From Candidatus Nitrospira neomarina (GTDB taxonomy: Bacteria > Nitrospirota > Nitrospiria > Nitrospirales > UBA8639), in NCBI RefSeq assembly GCF_032051675.1, contig NZ_CP116968.1, positions 1,302,001-1,366,000 of the forward strand: a DNA stretch of 64,000 bases, in the 5' to 3' direction. This document shows, piece after piece, positions 8,061 to 16,439 of this stretch. A model generated the notes under the pieces. It ran no database searches and was not told the origin of the DNA. It saw nothing but the letters and a program-made list of their open reading frames with translations. Position 1 is the first letter of the stretch. The number at the start of each line of letters is the position of its first letter. Both the position numbers and the translations under genes were made by a program.

Positions 8061-9815
8061 TCAAGTAATCCCAATCGGCTGCTCTTTGAGATTGACCATG
8101 GCTTTAATCACTAAATGTTGCCAAGCCTCCATTCTGGAATTTTCATTCCCATAGGTCAGGGGACCTTGGCACCATCCCAGCTTACATCCTATTCTATCAT
8201 TTTCACAGATGCTGCGAACTACTTCTCGAACCAGGGATACCGTTTGTTCACCGGATTTTTCCACCTCCCATGGCTTGGTTTTCACATGATTTTCGACCCA
8301 ATAAATAAGGAACATATTCTGAAAGGCTTTTTCAATGCCGGCAGGTTTTCGTGAGAAGGCTTCTATTGTAAACCCAACCTTCTTGCCATACAGGCCACGC
8401 TTCAGCAGGGTCAAGAATCTCCCTTCCGGGATTTCCTCCAAGCTCTCCGGTTGAACCACCACCACCACGGTATATTGCCATCCGTCCACCCCCTCTTCCA
8501 CATTGAGCCAAACATATTTTTCCATGATCGTGGCTTCGGCATAGGCATACACCCGTGCGAGAGAAAAATAGATCAAGCCGGCGGTAATGGGTGCCGTTAA
8601 ATCAAGGTAGTAGGTGGTAAGATTCAAACTCGCGAAAGTAAACGCCATCAAACCTACTTGCGAACCGGCAAACACCATATCTATGGCTTTGCGTTTGACC
8701 CCGGTCAAAAAGGCCAAGGCTGTGATCCAGATGAGTCCAAGGGCCAGTGCGGTAAAGAGCCAAGGGTTTTTGGCCTGGGTGATCCAATCTCCGTTTTTGA
8801 TATTGCCAATCGCCGTGGCCAGAATTTCCACACCGGGATGAATTTTCTCCATGGGAGTGGGCTTGGTGTCGAACAGGGCCGAGGCTGTAGACCCGATGAT
8901 CACAATTTTTCCAGTGAATTCATCCGAAGCCCGTTGCTTATCTCTCCTCAAAAAATCGTCAAAGACGTCACTAAAGCGAACCGATCTGAATGCCCCGAAT
9001 TTTCCACGCCAGTTTAAAAACACATCTGAATCATTCGGGAGTCTCCACCCCAGCGTATCCCCGATTTTGGCAGGCAGGGAAGGTACACGCCATCCAAAAT
9101 GATCACGATAGATGGGGTATTGACGAACAATGCCATCCCGATCCGGATAGACATTGTTGGTCCCCACTCTTCCACTCTGAATAATGCCGGTGAAGGCGGG
9201 CAAGATCAGGGCAATCCCTTTTTCGTCTTGTGCCTCGCCATGAACGGGTTCTACACCCGGAATCATGGAAGGCGTCACTTTGCTAAGTTTATCGTTCGTT
9301 GGGGATAACCGCATCATGGGGAAAAATGTATTTTCCGAATCACTGACGACGTCATTGAAGTACAAATCTGATTCTTTATTGAACACATCAGGATCACTAA
9401 ATAAAATATCAAATACCACGGCAGAGGGCCCTTGCTCCTGTAGCATTTCCAGAAATTCTGCAAAGACCTGACGTGGCCAGGGCCACCGGCCATATTCTTG
9501 AGCCATGGCCTCCAAACTGGCTTCATCAATATCCACAATCACAATGTCGGGGTCGGCTTTGTGAAACAGGATCCGGTTTTTCATGATCACATCAAATGTC
9601 TTCAGTTTCATTCCCCGAATCAGTTCGAACGAGCCGGCATCCAATATCACGAGGACGCTACAAAAAATCGCCAAATAAAGATAAAACCGACCTTGCGATT
9701 TCGTCACATAGCGATATCCCACCTGAATGAGTTTTTCAACGGAAAGATTCTTCATTTCCTGAACAAGATCGTGAACTGGGGTCTGGCCTGAACGTCTTTC
9801 ATCTGAAGGCACCAA
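8061..9815 (-). CDS. CHASE2-domain membrane sensor without known output domain
   Basis: CHASE2 is an extracytoplasmic sensor domain usually joined to cyclase, GGDEF, kinase or histidine-kinase domains. Here one N-terminal membrane helix (about 44-60) leads into CHASE2 (about 70-350: FDVIMKNRILFHKADPDIVIVDIDEASL, GRWPWPRQVFAEFL, AVVFDILFSDPD, GKIVIIGSTASALFD, HPGVEILATAI). Three membrane helices follow (about 355-430), as is typical. The last 150 or so cytoplasmic residues match no output domain I recognise. The first codon at 9815 is TTG; GTG at 9812 and ATG at 9755 (MKNLSVEKL) are alternatives. It probably heads the operon with the SH3 protein and M48 protease. Confidence 0.85.
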   Translation of the reverse strand: MVPSDERRSGQTPVHDLVQEMKNLSVEKLIQVGYRYVTKSQGRFYLYLAIFCSVLVILDAGSFELIRGMKLKTFDVIMKNRILFHKADPDIVIVDIDEASLEAMAQEYGRWPWPRQVFAEFLEMLQEQGPSAVVFDILFSDPDVFNKESDLYFNDVVSDSENTFFPMMRLSPTNDKLSKVTPSMIPGVEPVHGEAQDEKGIALILPAFTGIIQSGRVGTNNVYPDRDGIVRQYPIYRDHFGWRVPSLPAKIGDTLGWRLPNDSDVFLNWRGKFGAFRSVRFSDVFDDFLRRDKQRASDEFTGKIVIIGSTASALFDTKPTPMEKIHPGVEILATAIGNIKNGDWITQAKNPWLFTALALGLIWITALAFLTGVKRKAIDMVFAGSQVGLMAFTFASLNLTTYYLDLTAPITAGLIYFSLARVYAYAEATIMEKYVWLNVEEGVDGWQYTVVVVVQPESLEEIPEGRFLTLLKRGLYGKKVGFTIEAFSRKPAGIEKAFQNMFLIYWVENHVKTKPWEVEKSGEQTVSLVREVVRSICENDRIGCKLGWCQGPLTYGNENSRMEAWQHLVIKAMVNLKEQPIGIT

Positions 9816-10616
9816 AGACGTGGGCTAATAACAACCAAAATAAAACCCGCAGGTGCTATCAGGAGGGTGAGAATGGAAACGTTCAAGTAGAAATGTTAGC
9901 CAACAACTGAGGAAATGTACAGGGGAAATAACAAGCAGAATTGTAAATGAGTTGTCCTTGAAATTTCCGTCTAACCTATACTCTTTTCTTGTTTTGGAAT
10001 CCTCTAAGTGATTCGCGAAATATCCCATGCCGATTTCCTTCGATTTTCGGACTCAACGGGCCTTTTAACTGTTGAGGGGCAATTCTCAGGACTGGATAGA
10101 ATGCTTTCATCTGGGCAACGCCTCTCTACCCCATTGCCATTTTCATGCTTATAGGCAGGTCACCGGAAGGGACGGCTGGAGGAATCAGGACAAATACGAT
10201 CGGCAGTATGAGGAATATGTGTGTGGACCAACTTGCGGAATCGTCAAGACGTGTTTTTTATTGGCGGCGGGCGCCAACATCAGCCGTTCACCAGGCCTTG
10301 GCCTTAGCTATTCTTGTCATGTTTTTGTTGGCGGTATTTACCCATCGGTTCTATATGAGTGGAACCCCAATTATTTCTCTCCTGTTTGAGGGCGCGTCGG
10401 CGACAGCAATTTTATTTTCTGCGTGTTCATCGGGGGCCTTGGCCCGTTGCTGCTCGGGCTCTGATCGTTTCAGGAAAACGAAAATGACTGTACAATTTCC
10501 CAAGTCAAAAATTTCTATTTGTGAGGATGACTTCCTTCCCCAGATAATCAGGTAACCCGAAGGCTCCCCTTCCCTGTCCAAGCCGTCAACATGATGGGGA
10601 ACACAGCATATGTTGG
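9816..10616. other. 800-base region with only a doubtful frame
   Basis: On the plus strand a frame from an ATG at 10208 to 10555 encodes a possible membrane helix (HQALALAILVMFLLAVF) followed by Cys/Ser-rich sequence. It has no ribosome binding site and no recognisable family. It could be a decayed small membrane protein. Nothing else is seen. Confidence 0.25.
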
Positions 10617-12287
10617 TCATGCCCGTTGCGCACCGGAGAGTTCATCTGTGGGTGAAAAATTATGTCCTTGATCGGCATGACGCAAGGCATCCAATCGAAG
10701 GTCGTACCGTTGTTCAGGTCCAATGTGATCCAAAACTCCCAATCCTTCCAGAACTTTAAGGACTCCCGGTTTAATTCCAACAAAGTATAGATTCTGGCGA
10801 TGTGCCTGAACCATGCGGAGCATATCCTCAACCGCAAGGGCGGCAGTTCCGTCAATGGCGGAAACGTCGGACAAATCGAGAACGACATGGGTAAAGGTAT
10901 TGAAGCCTTTTAGCGACTCCAATCGTCTCACCATAGTTTTTGCCGAACCGAAACTCATCGGACCATCCACATGAATCAGGACAATCCGACCGGTGTTGCG
11001 TTCAAGAATGGCTTTTTCTTCAGGATGAAACGGGATCTCCTGTGTCGGCTCACTTATGACCCGTAAATTGGCTAATTCAAGTTCGGCCATGCGCTTAACA
11101 AATAACAGACTCGCCAGGACGATTCCCACGCCAACAGCCGAGATTAAATCCACAAGAACCGTAATGATCAGCACCACCCCCATAATCAGCACATCGGTTC
11201 GTGGGGCCTTGACCAGGTGTCGGAGTAATCTCCAATCAATAATATCCAGCCCCACCTTGAATAAAATCCCGGCCAACACGGCTAAAGGGATTTTTTCCGC
11301 TAACGGTCCCAGCCCCAGCAATGTGGCCAATAACACCAATGACATGAGGATCCCCGATATGGGCGTTCGGCCACCACTCCGAATATTGGCCACAGACCGC
11401 ATGGTCGCGCCTGCTCCCGGAAGGCCGCCAAAGAGACCGGCCATCATATTGCCAACTCCCTGACCAATCAATTCCTGATTCGAATCATGTTGGGTACGGG
11501 TCATGTTGTCACAGACCAACGAGGTGAGCAGACTATCAATACTTCCAAGGAGAGCCAACACTACCGCCCCCTCTACCATCAGAAGCATTACACTGGTCTC
11601 CATATCAGGGATGATAAAAGATGGAAATCCTTCCGGAACATTTCCAATCACTGGTGCGTGAGGGAAAAAGAAATAGGCTCCCAGGGTGCCTGCACATAGG
11701 GCCAGAAGTTGGGGAGGAATCAATTGACTCATTCGTACTGGTGTCAGATACATGATCGCAATAGTCAGGAGCCCCAGAATGGTTGCTTGGGGGAGAGGAT
11801 TTGATAAAAATTCCGGAATGGCCAACAGATTGGCATATATTCCTTCCGGTTTGGCTTCGAATCCAACAAGCGGTCCAACCTGCAAAATAAGAATAATGCA
11901 TCCAATCCCGCTCATGAACCCTGAAATCACCGGATAGGGAACAAGGGCAATATAATGCCCGAATCCCAGCAATCCGAACAAAATTTGTAACCCCCCACCC
12001 ATGATCACCACTGTAAAAGCGAGGGCTGGATTGTCAGAGAATTGAACCAGAATGCCAGCCATCACAACCGTCATGGGACCGGTGGGGCCGGAACATTGCG
12101 CAGGGGTCCCTCCGAATATGGATGCGAACAATCCGACAAGGATGGCGCCATAGAGTCCGGCAATTGCACCGGCCCCTGAGGCCACCCCAAAAGCGAGGGC
12201 TAATGGTAGTGCGACCACAGCCGCCACCACGCCACCGTAGATATCTCCTCGAAAATTATTGAAATGCAGTCCATGAATCATGGGCAT
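10617..12287 (-). CDS. SulP/SLC26-family anion transporter with STAS domain
   Basis: A multi-span inner-membrane transporter for sulfate, bicarbonate or related anions; the sequence does not fix the substrate. The start at 12287 is preferred to an ATG at 12350 because GAGGAG lies ten bases upstream. The N-terminal transport domain carries the family text ALPLALAFGVASGAGAIAGLYGAI and SGPTGPMTVVMAGI, then LPGAGATMRSVANIRSGGRTPISGI. The cytoplasmic STAS domain (last 120 or so residues) contains VVLDLSDVSAIDGTAALAVEDML. The gene is monocistronic here. In an autotroph, bicarbonate uptake is a reasonable guess. Confidence 0.9.
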   Translation of the reverse strand: MPMIHGLHFNNFRGDIYGGVVAAVVALPLALAFGVASGAGAIAGLYGAILVGLFASIFGGTPAQCSGPTGPMTVVMAGILVQFSDNPALAFTVVIMGGGLQILFGLLGFGHYIALVPYPVISGFMSGIGCIILILQVGPLVGFEAKPEGIYANLLAIPEFLSNPLPQATILGLLTIAIMYLTPVRMSQLIPPQLLALCAGTLGAYFFFPHAPVIGNVPEGFPSFIIPDMETSVMLLMVEGAVVLALLGSIDSLLTSLVCDNMTRTQHDSNQELIGQGVGNMMAGLFGGLPGAGATMRSVANIRSGGRTPISGILMSLVLLATLLGLGPLAEKIPLAVLAGILFKVGLDIIDWRLLRHLVKAPRTDVLIMGVVLIITVLVDLISAVGVGIVLASLLFVKRMAELELANLRVISEPTQEIPFHPEEKAILERNTGRIVLIHVDGPMSFGSAKTMVRRLESLKGFNTFTHVVLDLSDVSAIDGTAALAVEDMLRMVQAHRQNLYFVGIKPGVLKVLEGLGVLDHIGPEQRYDLRLDALRHADQGHNFSPTDELSGAQRA

Positions 12288-12606
12288 CGTCTCTCTTACT
12301 CCTCTATGAATAAAATTTTTCGACACTATGATTTTTGACAAATCAGGCACCTGCCTGCCGCCGTGTTTTATTGATCCGATGGAACGGAGAAGTAACTACC
12401 CATTGTCTTTGCATGAGGTTAGCCTTCACCGTGCCTGTTGCTTAAAGAAATATTGGCGAAAATGGAAGAAAAAAATTATGAGATTGAGTTTTGTTCTCTT
12501 GCAGCATAAAGTAACGGAAATACGGATGAAATGGCAGAGGGGAAAACCTGACAAGACCATACGAGAGTGATGGGAACATTGCTCAATCGGGGAAAAAGGA
12601 GGGAGT
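12288..12606. other. Intergenic, nothing recognised
   Basis: This gap lies upstream of the SulP gene and downstream of the response regulator, both on the minus strand. It presumably holds the SulP promoter. No repeat or coding-like frame stands out. Confidence 0.3.
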
Positions 12607-13278
12607 TCAGAGAGAATTTCCGGACGTCAGCACACCACAGCTCAGAGCAAACTGCACAAGGTCGGCACGACTACGAAGACCGAGTTTTTCCATAACCCTT
12701 GCACGATACGTTTCAACCGATTTGACACTAATTCCCAATTGTTCAGCAATGTGCTGATTAGTAAACCCTTGTGCGACCAGACCGAAAATCTCACGCTCTC
12801 TCGGACTGAGTTCTCCCAGCAATCCAGGGGCCCTGTCGGCAAGCCTCTTCCTGGGGGCAGCGGGGAGATCCTGTCCCACCCCTTTCCCTACAGTCCAATC
12901 CACAAAGGTCTTTCCTTGGGCAACGGTACGGATGGCTGTCAATAATTCGGTGTCAGCCGCACTCTTGACAACATACCCCGCAGCACCGGCAGCTAATGAC
13001 CCGCGAACGTAGCCGCTTTCGGTGTGCATGGTCAGAACAAGGATATTTCCGGAAGGACAGCATTTTTTCAGTTCGCCGATTGTGTCAATATGCATATGAC
13101 CTTGCATGGCCAGGTCCATCAAGATGACATGAGGCAACAGCTCTTGAACCGCCTCAAGGGCGGAAGGGGCGCCTCCGGATTCACCAACGACTTCCATATC
13201 CGATTGCCCATTAATCAAGAGACGTAACCCGGACCGGAGAACTGCATGATCATCGACGATAAAAATCCGAATTTTCAT
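12607..13278 (-). CDS. NarL/FixJ-family response regulator
   Basis: A two-component transcription regulator. The start at 13278 (MKIRIFIVDDHAV) puts the receiver domain at the N-terminus; an ATG 21 codons earlier is less likely. The acidic pocket (D9, D10), the phosphorylation site D55 in ILMDLAM, and the conserved Lys in AGYVVKSA are all present. The C-terminal LuxR helix-turn-helix reads LSPREREIFGLVAQGFTNQHIAEQLGISVKSVETY. No histidine kinase is adjacent; the PAS/GAF kinase at 25.4-27.3 kb is of the HisKA_3 type that pairs with NarL regulators, but partnership is a guess. Confidence 0.92.
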   Translation of the reverse strand: MKIRIFIVDDHAVLRSGLRLLINGQSDMEVVGESGGAPSALEAVQELLPHVILMDLAMQGHMHIDTIGELKKCCPSGNILVLTMHTESGYVRGSLAAGAAGYVVKSAADTELLTAIRTVAQGKTFVDWTVGKGVGQDLPAAPRKRLADRAPGLLGELSPREREIFGLVAQGFTNQHIAEQLGISVKSVETYRARVMEKLGLRSRADLVQFALSCGVLTSGNSL

Positions 13279-14262
13279 GAGACGATTTTTTAAATATAAT
13301 GCTGCCATGAATGGTGGAGCCAGGACTGAAGACGATTCCATCGAATTCGAATCATTAGCAGCAGCATAGTTGCCTGCATCCTATGCAAAATCAGAGGTCA
13401 TTCACCACCGCCTTCAAAATTATCTCCTTGACGTCAAACCCCTGTCCATTAAATTTTATGGCTTAACCGTTGCCCCAGTGCGGGACTCTTCCCTCTCTCT
13501 TTTAAATTCCGCATACCGGTACAAGTAGCCGCTCTCACTTTCCACCTCACGGTCCAACATGTGTTGCAACATGGATCCTGTACCGACAAACGCACGATAT
13601 GCTTCCTAACCATTCCTGGATATAAAGGGGTCGTTTCCCGTCACCACCTGCCGTCTAAGATTTCCCTTTAGACATCATGTCGTTGAGCCGCCGCCTCCGT
13701 CGCACCATCAAATGGAATGAAAATCGTCCTAGAGGAAATCCTGACATATACAAAAAGGTCTGAACTAAATGACCAAATGAGGCAATGGACAAACATCTGA
13801 AAACCAAATTGGTATTTCCACAAGAAACATTTATTCCACTGCTATTCGACAGAGGCTGAAAACCTCAAAATTATTGGGGATTGGGAAAAGGAACTCTCCA
13901 CAAGGCTCCTGCCATTCTTATCGGTTCAACCTATTAGTAAGATGTTTTATTGACTCCCGCGGGTGTGCCGGAGCAGTTATGGATAATCCGATGAGGGGGA
14001 TGCCCCTACAATTGCATCTCTGACAATAAAGGAAAGCGGGACCCAGTCTTTTCAAGAATTGCAGAGACGTGTAATATTTTACAAACGATTTAAGGCGGGC
14101 TTACGGTTGGTCCAGATAACTTCTGGAGAATCAATCGATAGTCTGAAATGTGAAGATGGTTATATTGAAGGATCACCTTCTTAAGCACTTGAACATTCTT
14201 AAACACTTAAACATTTTATTCATTGACTTCTCCGCCTTGTCAGGTGCATGAGAAAAAACATC
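13279..14262. other. Nearly 1 kb between response regulator and BON gene
   Basis: It contains a short minus-strand frame (13456-13572, 38 codons) with coding-like composition (MLDREVESESGYLYRYAEF) but no family or ribosome binding site. It also contains the plus-strand fragment of the AMP-ligase gene listed separately at 13965-14070. The rest shows nothing I recognise. Confidence 0.3.
13965..14070 (+). pseudogene. Decayed copy of the 5' end of the AMP-ligase fusion gene
   Basis: These bases closely match the start of the gene at 16440. GTGCCGGAGCAGTTATGGAT is identical, including the ribosome binding site and ATG (13979). A gap of about 25 bases follows, then GGAAAGCGGGACC and GTCTTTTCA are shared. 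The frame stops after about 14 codons. It is therefore a partial, degenerate duplication in direct orientation about 2.46 kb upstream of the intact gene. Confidence 0.8.
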
Positions 14263-15798
14263 TTAACCGGCCCTTTGTTTACGTGCCTTAACGTCCTCAT
14301 CCTCCCGATCAGCATTGTCCACCGCTAAATTGTTACGCACACTTCGCGCTCCTCCTTCCACAGCGTTTTCACTCGCGATGCGCCATTCCTGCCAGCTCCC
14401 AACCGTACCTTCTAATGTGACCACTCCCTGGTCAACCGAGACAGTAATGCTATCGCTATCCACAAACGGGCTCCACCATAATTGTTCTTTAACATCTTCA
14501 CGGATTTCCGAGTCCTGTTTTCCTACCCATGGCGCATTCACTTGTAGGCGGTTGATAATTTCAGTCACGCCTTGAACACTGGCAGCCGCCTCCTCGGCCT
14601 GATCTTTCTCAAAATTTGATCCGACTGTTCCCGCTAAATAAGCGGTTCCATCGAAAACGGTGACATCCATGCCCAATCGGGTCAGGTAGGGATTTCGCTC
14701 CCAGGCTTTGCGGATAGAATTGCCGATTTCCCCATCCGACATGCCATCCGGCGGTTGAACTTTTAAAACATTCTGCACATTCCTCACGCCCACTGTGTTC
14801 AACGCATCCTCTTCCGCGGCACGTTTAGCCTGTAGACTATTGATTGGCCCACGTAACGTGACAACACCGTCTTTCACTTCCACCTCCGGCGCCTGACCGA
14901 CCCGCGGATCATAGGAGAAGGCATTGATAAGAGCCTCCCGAATTTTTTCTGGAGAAAGGTTGATGGTTTTCGTCCGTGACATAGTTTCAGAAAGCTCCGG
15001 ATCAATCACCAAATCTTTCGTTTCCACCTCTTTGACTCCTGTCCCCCAAGCATGAAAAACAGCCTTTCTCTTGGCCATGGCGCTGCCGACAACTCCCGTG
15101 AGGACGACCTTTCCATTCTCAACCTTCACTTCAATGGCCTCTGCCGGAATCCACACATCGTACCTAAATCGTTTGACTATGTCCCGTTTCATGTCGGCAT
15201 CGGAACGTGGTTCATTTTTGAGAAATGCTAAATGATTTTCGACCTCTTTCACACCTTTGACCTGTTTGATCATTTTTTCCAAGATAAATTTTCCATCCCA
15301 GGATTCCACATGGCCAGTCAACGTCACCACTCCTTCCTTCACTGCCACTTGAATCATTTCCGGATTTAGGGCGGAATTACTCTTCAATTCCTCCATAACC
15401 CGTTGCTTCACCTCCGAATCTGTATAAGGGATGAAAGAATGAACCTGAAGTTGATTCACGACAGCCCGCACACCTTTGACGGTTTCCGCCAGTCTTGCAG
15501 CGCGCTCCTTCGCCAACAGGGTATTGACGGTTCCTTTAAAGGTCACGACTCCTTCCCGTACGATCATGTTCATGTGATCAATGGATATGACCCCATCCGC
15601 ACGCAGTTTACGTTCAACAGCTTGGGCTATTGTTTGGTTGGACAGAGTATGGGTGGGGTATGGTGAAGAGCCGGCTGCCGTCCCGAGTTCGGGCAACTGG
15701 GAAAAAATCAAGACTCCTCCCAGTAACCACATAAAAGACGCAGTGCTCTTTTCCTGCAAAAATCGGTGAACATATTGTATCGAAATGAAGCCGTTCAT
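14263..15798 (-). CDS. Secreted protein with six BON domains
   Basis: BON domains bind membranes or phospholipids and occur in OsmY and in pore- or peptidoglycan-associated proteins. After an N-terminal hydrophobic signal (about 20-42) there are six repeats of about 70-80 residues. Each has the pattern helix, EVxVKDGVVTLxGxVxS, then an Ala/Lys helix and GVxxVxNxL (for example VKEGVVTLTGHVESW, VENGKVVLTGVVGS, VKDGVVTLRGPINS, VDQGVVTLEGTVGSW). Most BON proteins have two or three. GAGGAGG lies upstream of the ATG. It is flanked on both sides by copies of the AMP-ligase 5' sequence, but is on the opposite strand. A role in osmotic or envelope stress is inferred from the family. Confidence 0.9.
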   Translation of the reverse strand: MNGFISIQYVHRFLQEKSTASFMWLLGGVLIFSQLPELGTAAGSSPYPTHTLSNQTIAQAVERKLRADGVISIDHMNMIVREGVVTFKGTVNTLLAKERAARLAETVKGVRAVVNQLQVHSFIPYTDSEVKQRVMEELKSNSALNPEMIQVAVKEGVVTLTGHVESWDGKFILEKMIKQVKGVKEVENHLAFLKNEPRSDADMKRDIVKRFRYDVWIPAEAIEVKVENGKVVLTGVVGSAMAKRKAVFHAWGTGVKEVETKDLVIDPELSETMSRTKTINLSPEKIREALINAFSYDPRVGQAPEVEVKDGVVTLRGPINSLQAKRAAEEDALNTVGVRNVQNVLKVQPPDGMSDGEIGNSIRKAWERNPYLTRLGMDVTVFDGTAYLAGTVGSNFEKDQAEEAAASVQGVTEIINRLQVNAPWVGKQDSEIREDVKEQLWWSPFVDSDSITVSVDQGVVTLEGTVGSWQEWRIASENAVEGGARSVRNNLAVDNADREDEDVKARKQRAG

Positions 15799-16439
15799 AA
15801 AAATAACCTCCTCACAATTCAGCGGATGGGTATGCCCTTAGGTATATAAAAATTTTTCAACATTGCCATTCGATTTTCCGTTCTTTTAACTCCCCTTTCG
15901 CACAATATTATTCTCCTCCCCTTCACCAGGGGTAGAAGATGTTCCTGTTAGGCGGCTGATAATAGAGGATTCATATGTTTTTATACCGGCTCTACTCCTG
16001 GTTTCCTACTAGGCTAAACCCTTGTTTTTGTCGGCACCGGAGCAAGGTAAACGCCATACAGAAGGGGCAATAGCTACACCATATACATTCAGGTCTACGG
16101 TCTCCATCTGTTGTCTGATCCGGACAGCACGCACGTTGGCCTTAACTCATTGTGTACGCCAAGACCTTCCGAAGACGGTTTATCCACACTCTCCATCACC
16201 GCCCCATTTCCCTCATCTTATCCTGTTCGTGTGAACGACGAAGTCAAAAAATATATTCCGCATTTCTCTCTTTCGACTGCAGAGGCCTACATTTATTACA
16301 TAATACGAATAAACCTTTATTACATAATACGAATAAACCTTCCGGAAGAGAGTCTCTTCCAGGGTTTCCGCCAGTTTTCGCCGGTCATGGCTTTGGTAAT
16401 GTAGACGTATTTCCTGCCTGACGTGGTGCCGGAGCAGTT
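15799..16439. other. Divergent intergenic region with a short tandem repeat
   Basis: This 640-base region separates the divergent BON and AMP-ligase genes and should hold both promoters. Apart from the 24-base tandem repeat at 16292-16339 I see nothing specific. Confidence 0.35.
16292..16339. repeat. Perfect 24-bp tandem duplication
   Basis: The unit TTTATTACATAATACGAATAAACC occurs twice, head to tail, without mismatch, about 100 bases before the AMP-ligase start. It could be a recent slippage duplication or a pair of regulator sites. Confidence 0.9.

Noticed and set aside
9825-10028. Minus-strand 67-codon frame upstream of the CHASE2 gene
   Set aside because: No ribosome binding site, no family, and poor composition; more likely leader DNA.
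16292-16339. Possible CRISPR or phage repeat
   Set aside because: Only two adjacent copies without spacers; a simple tandem duplication.
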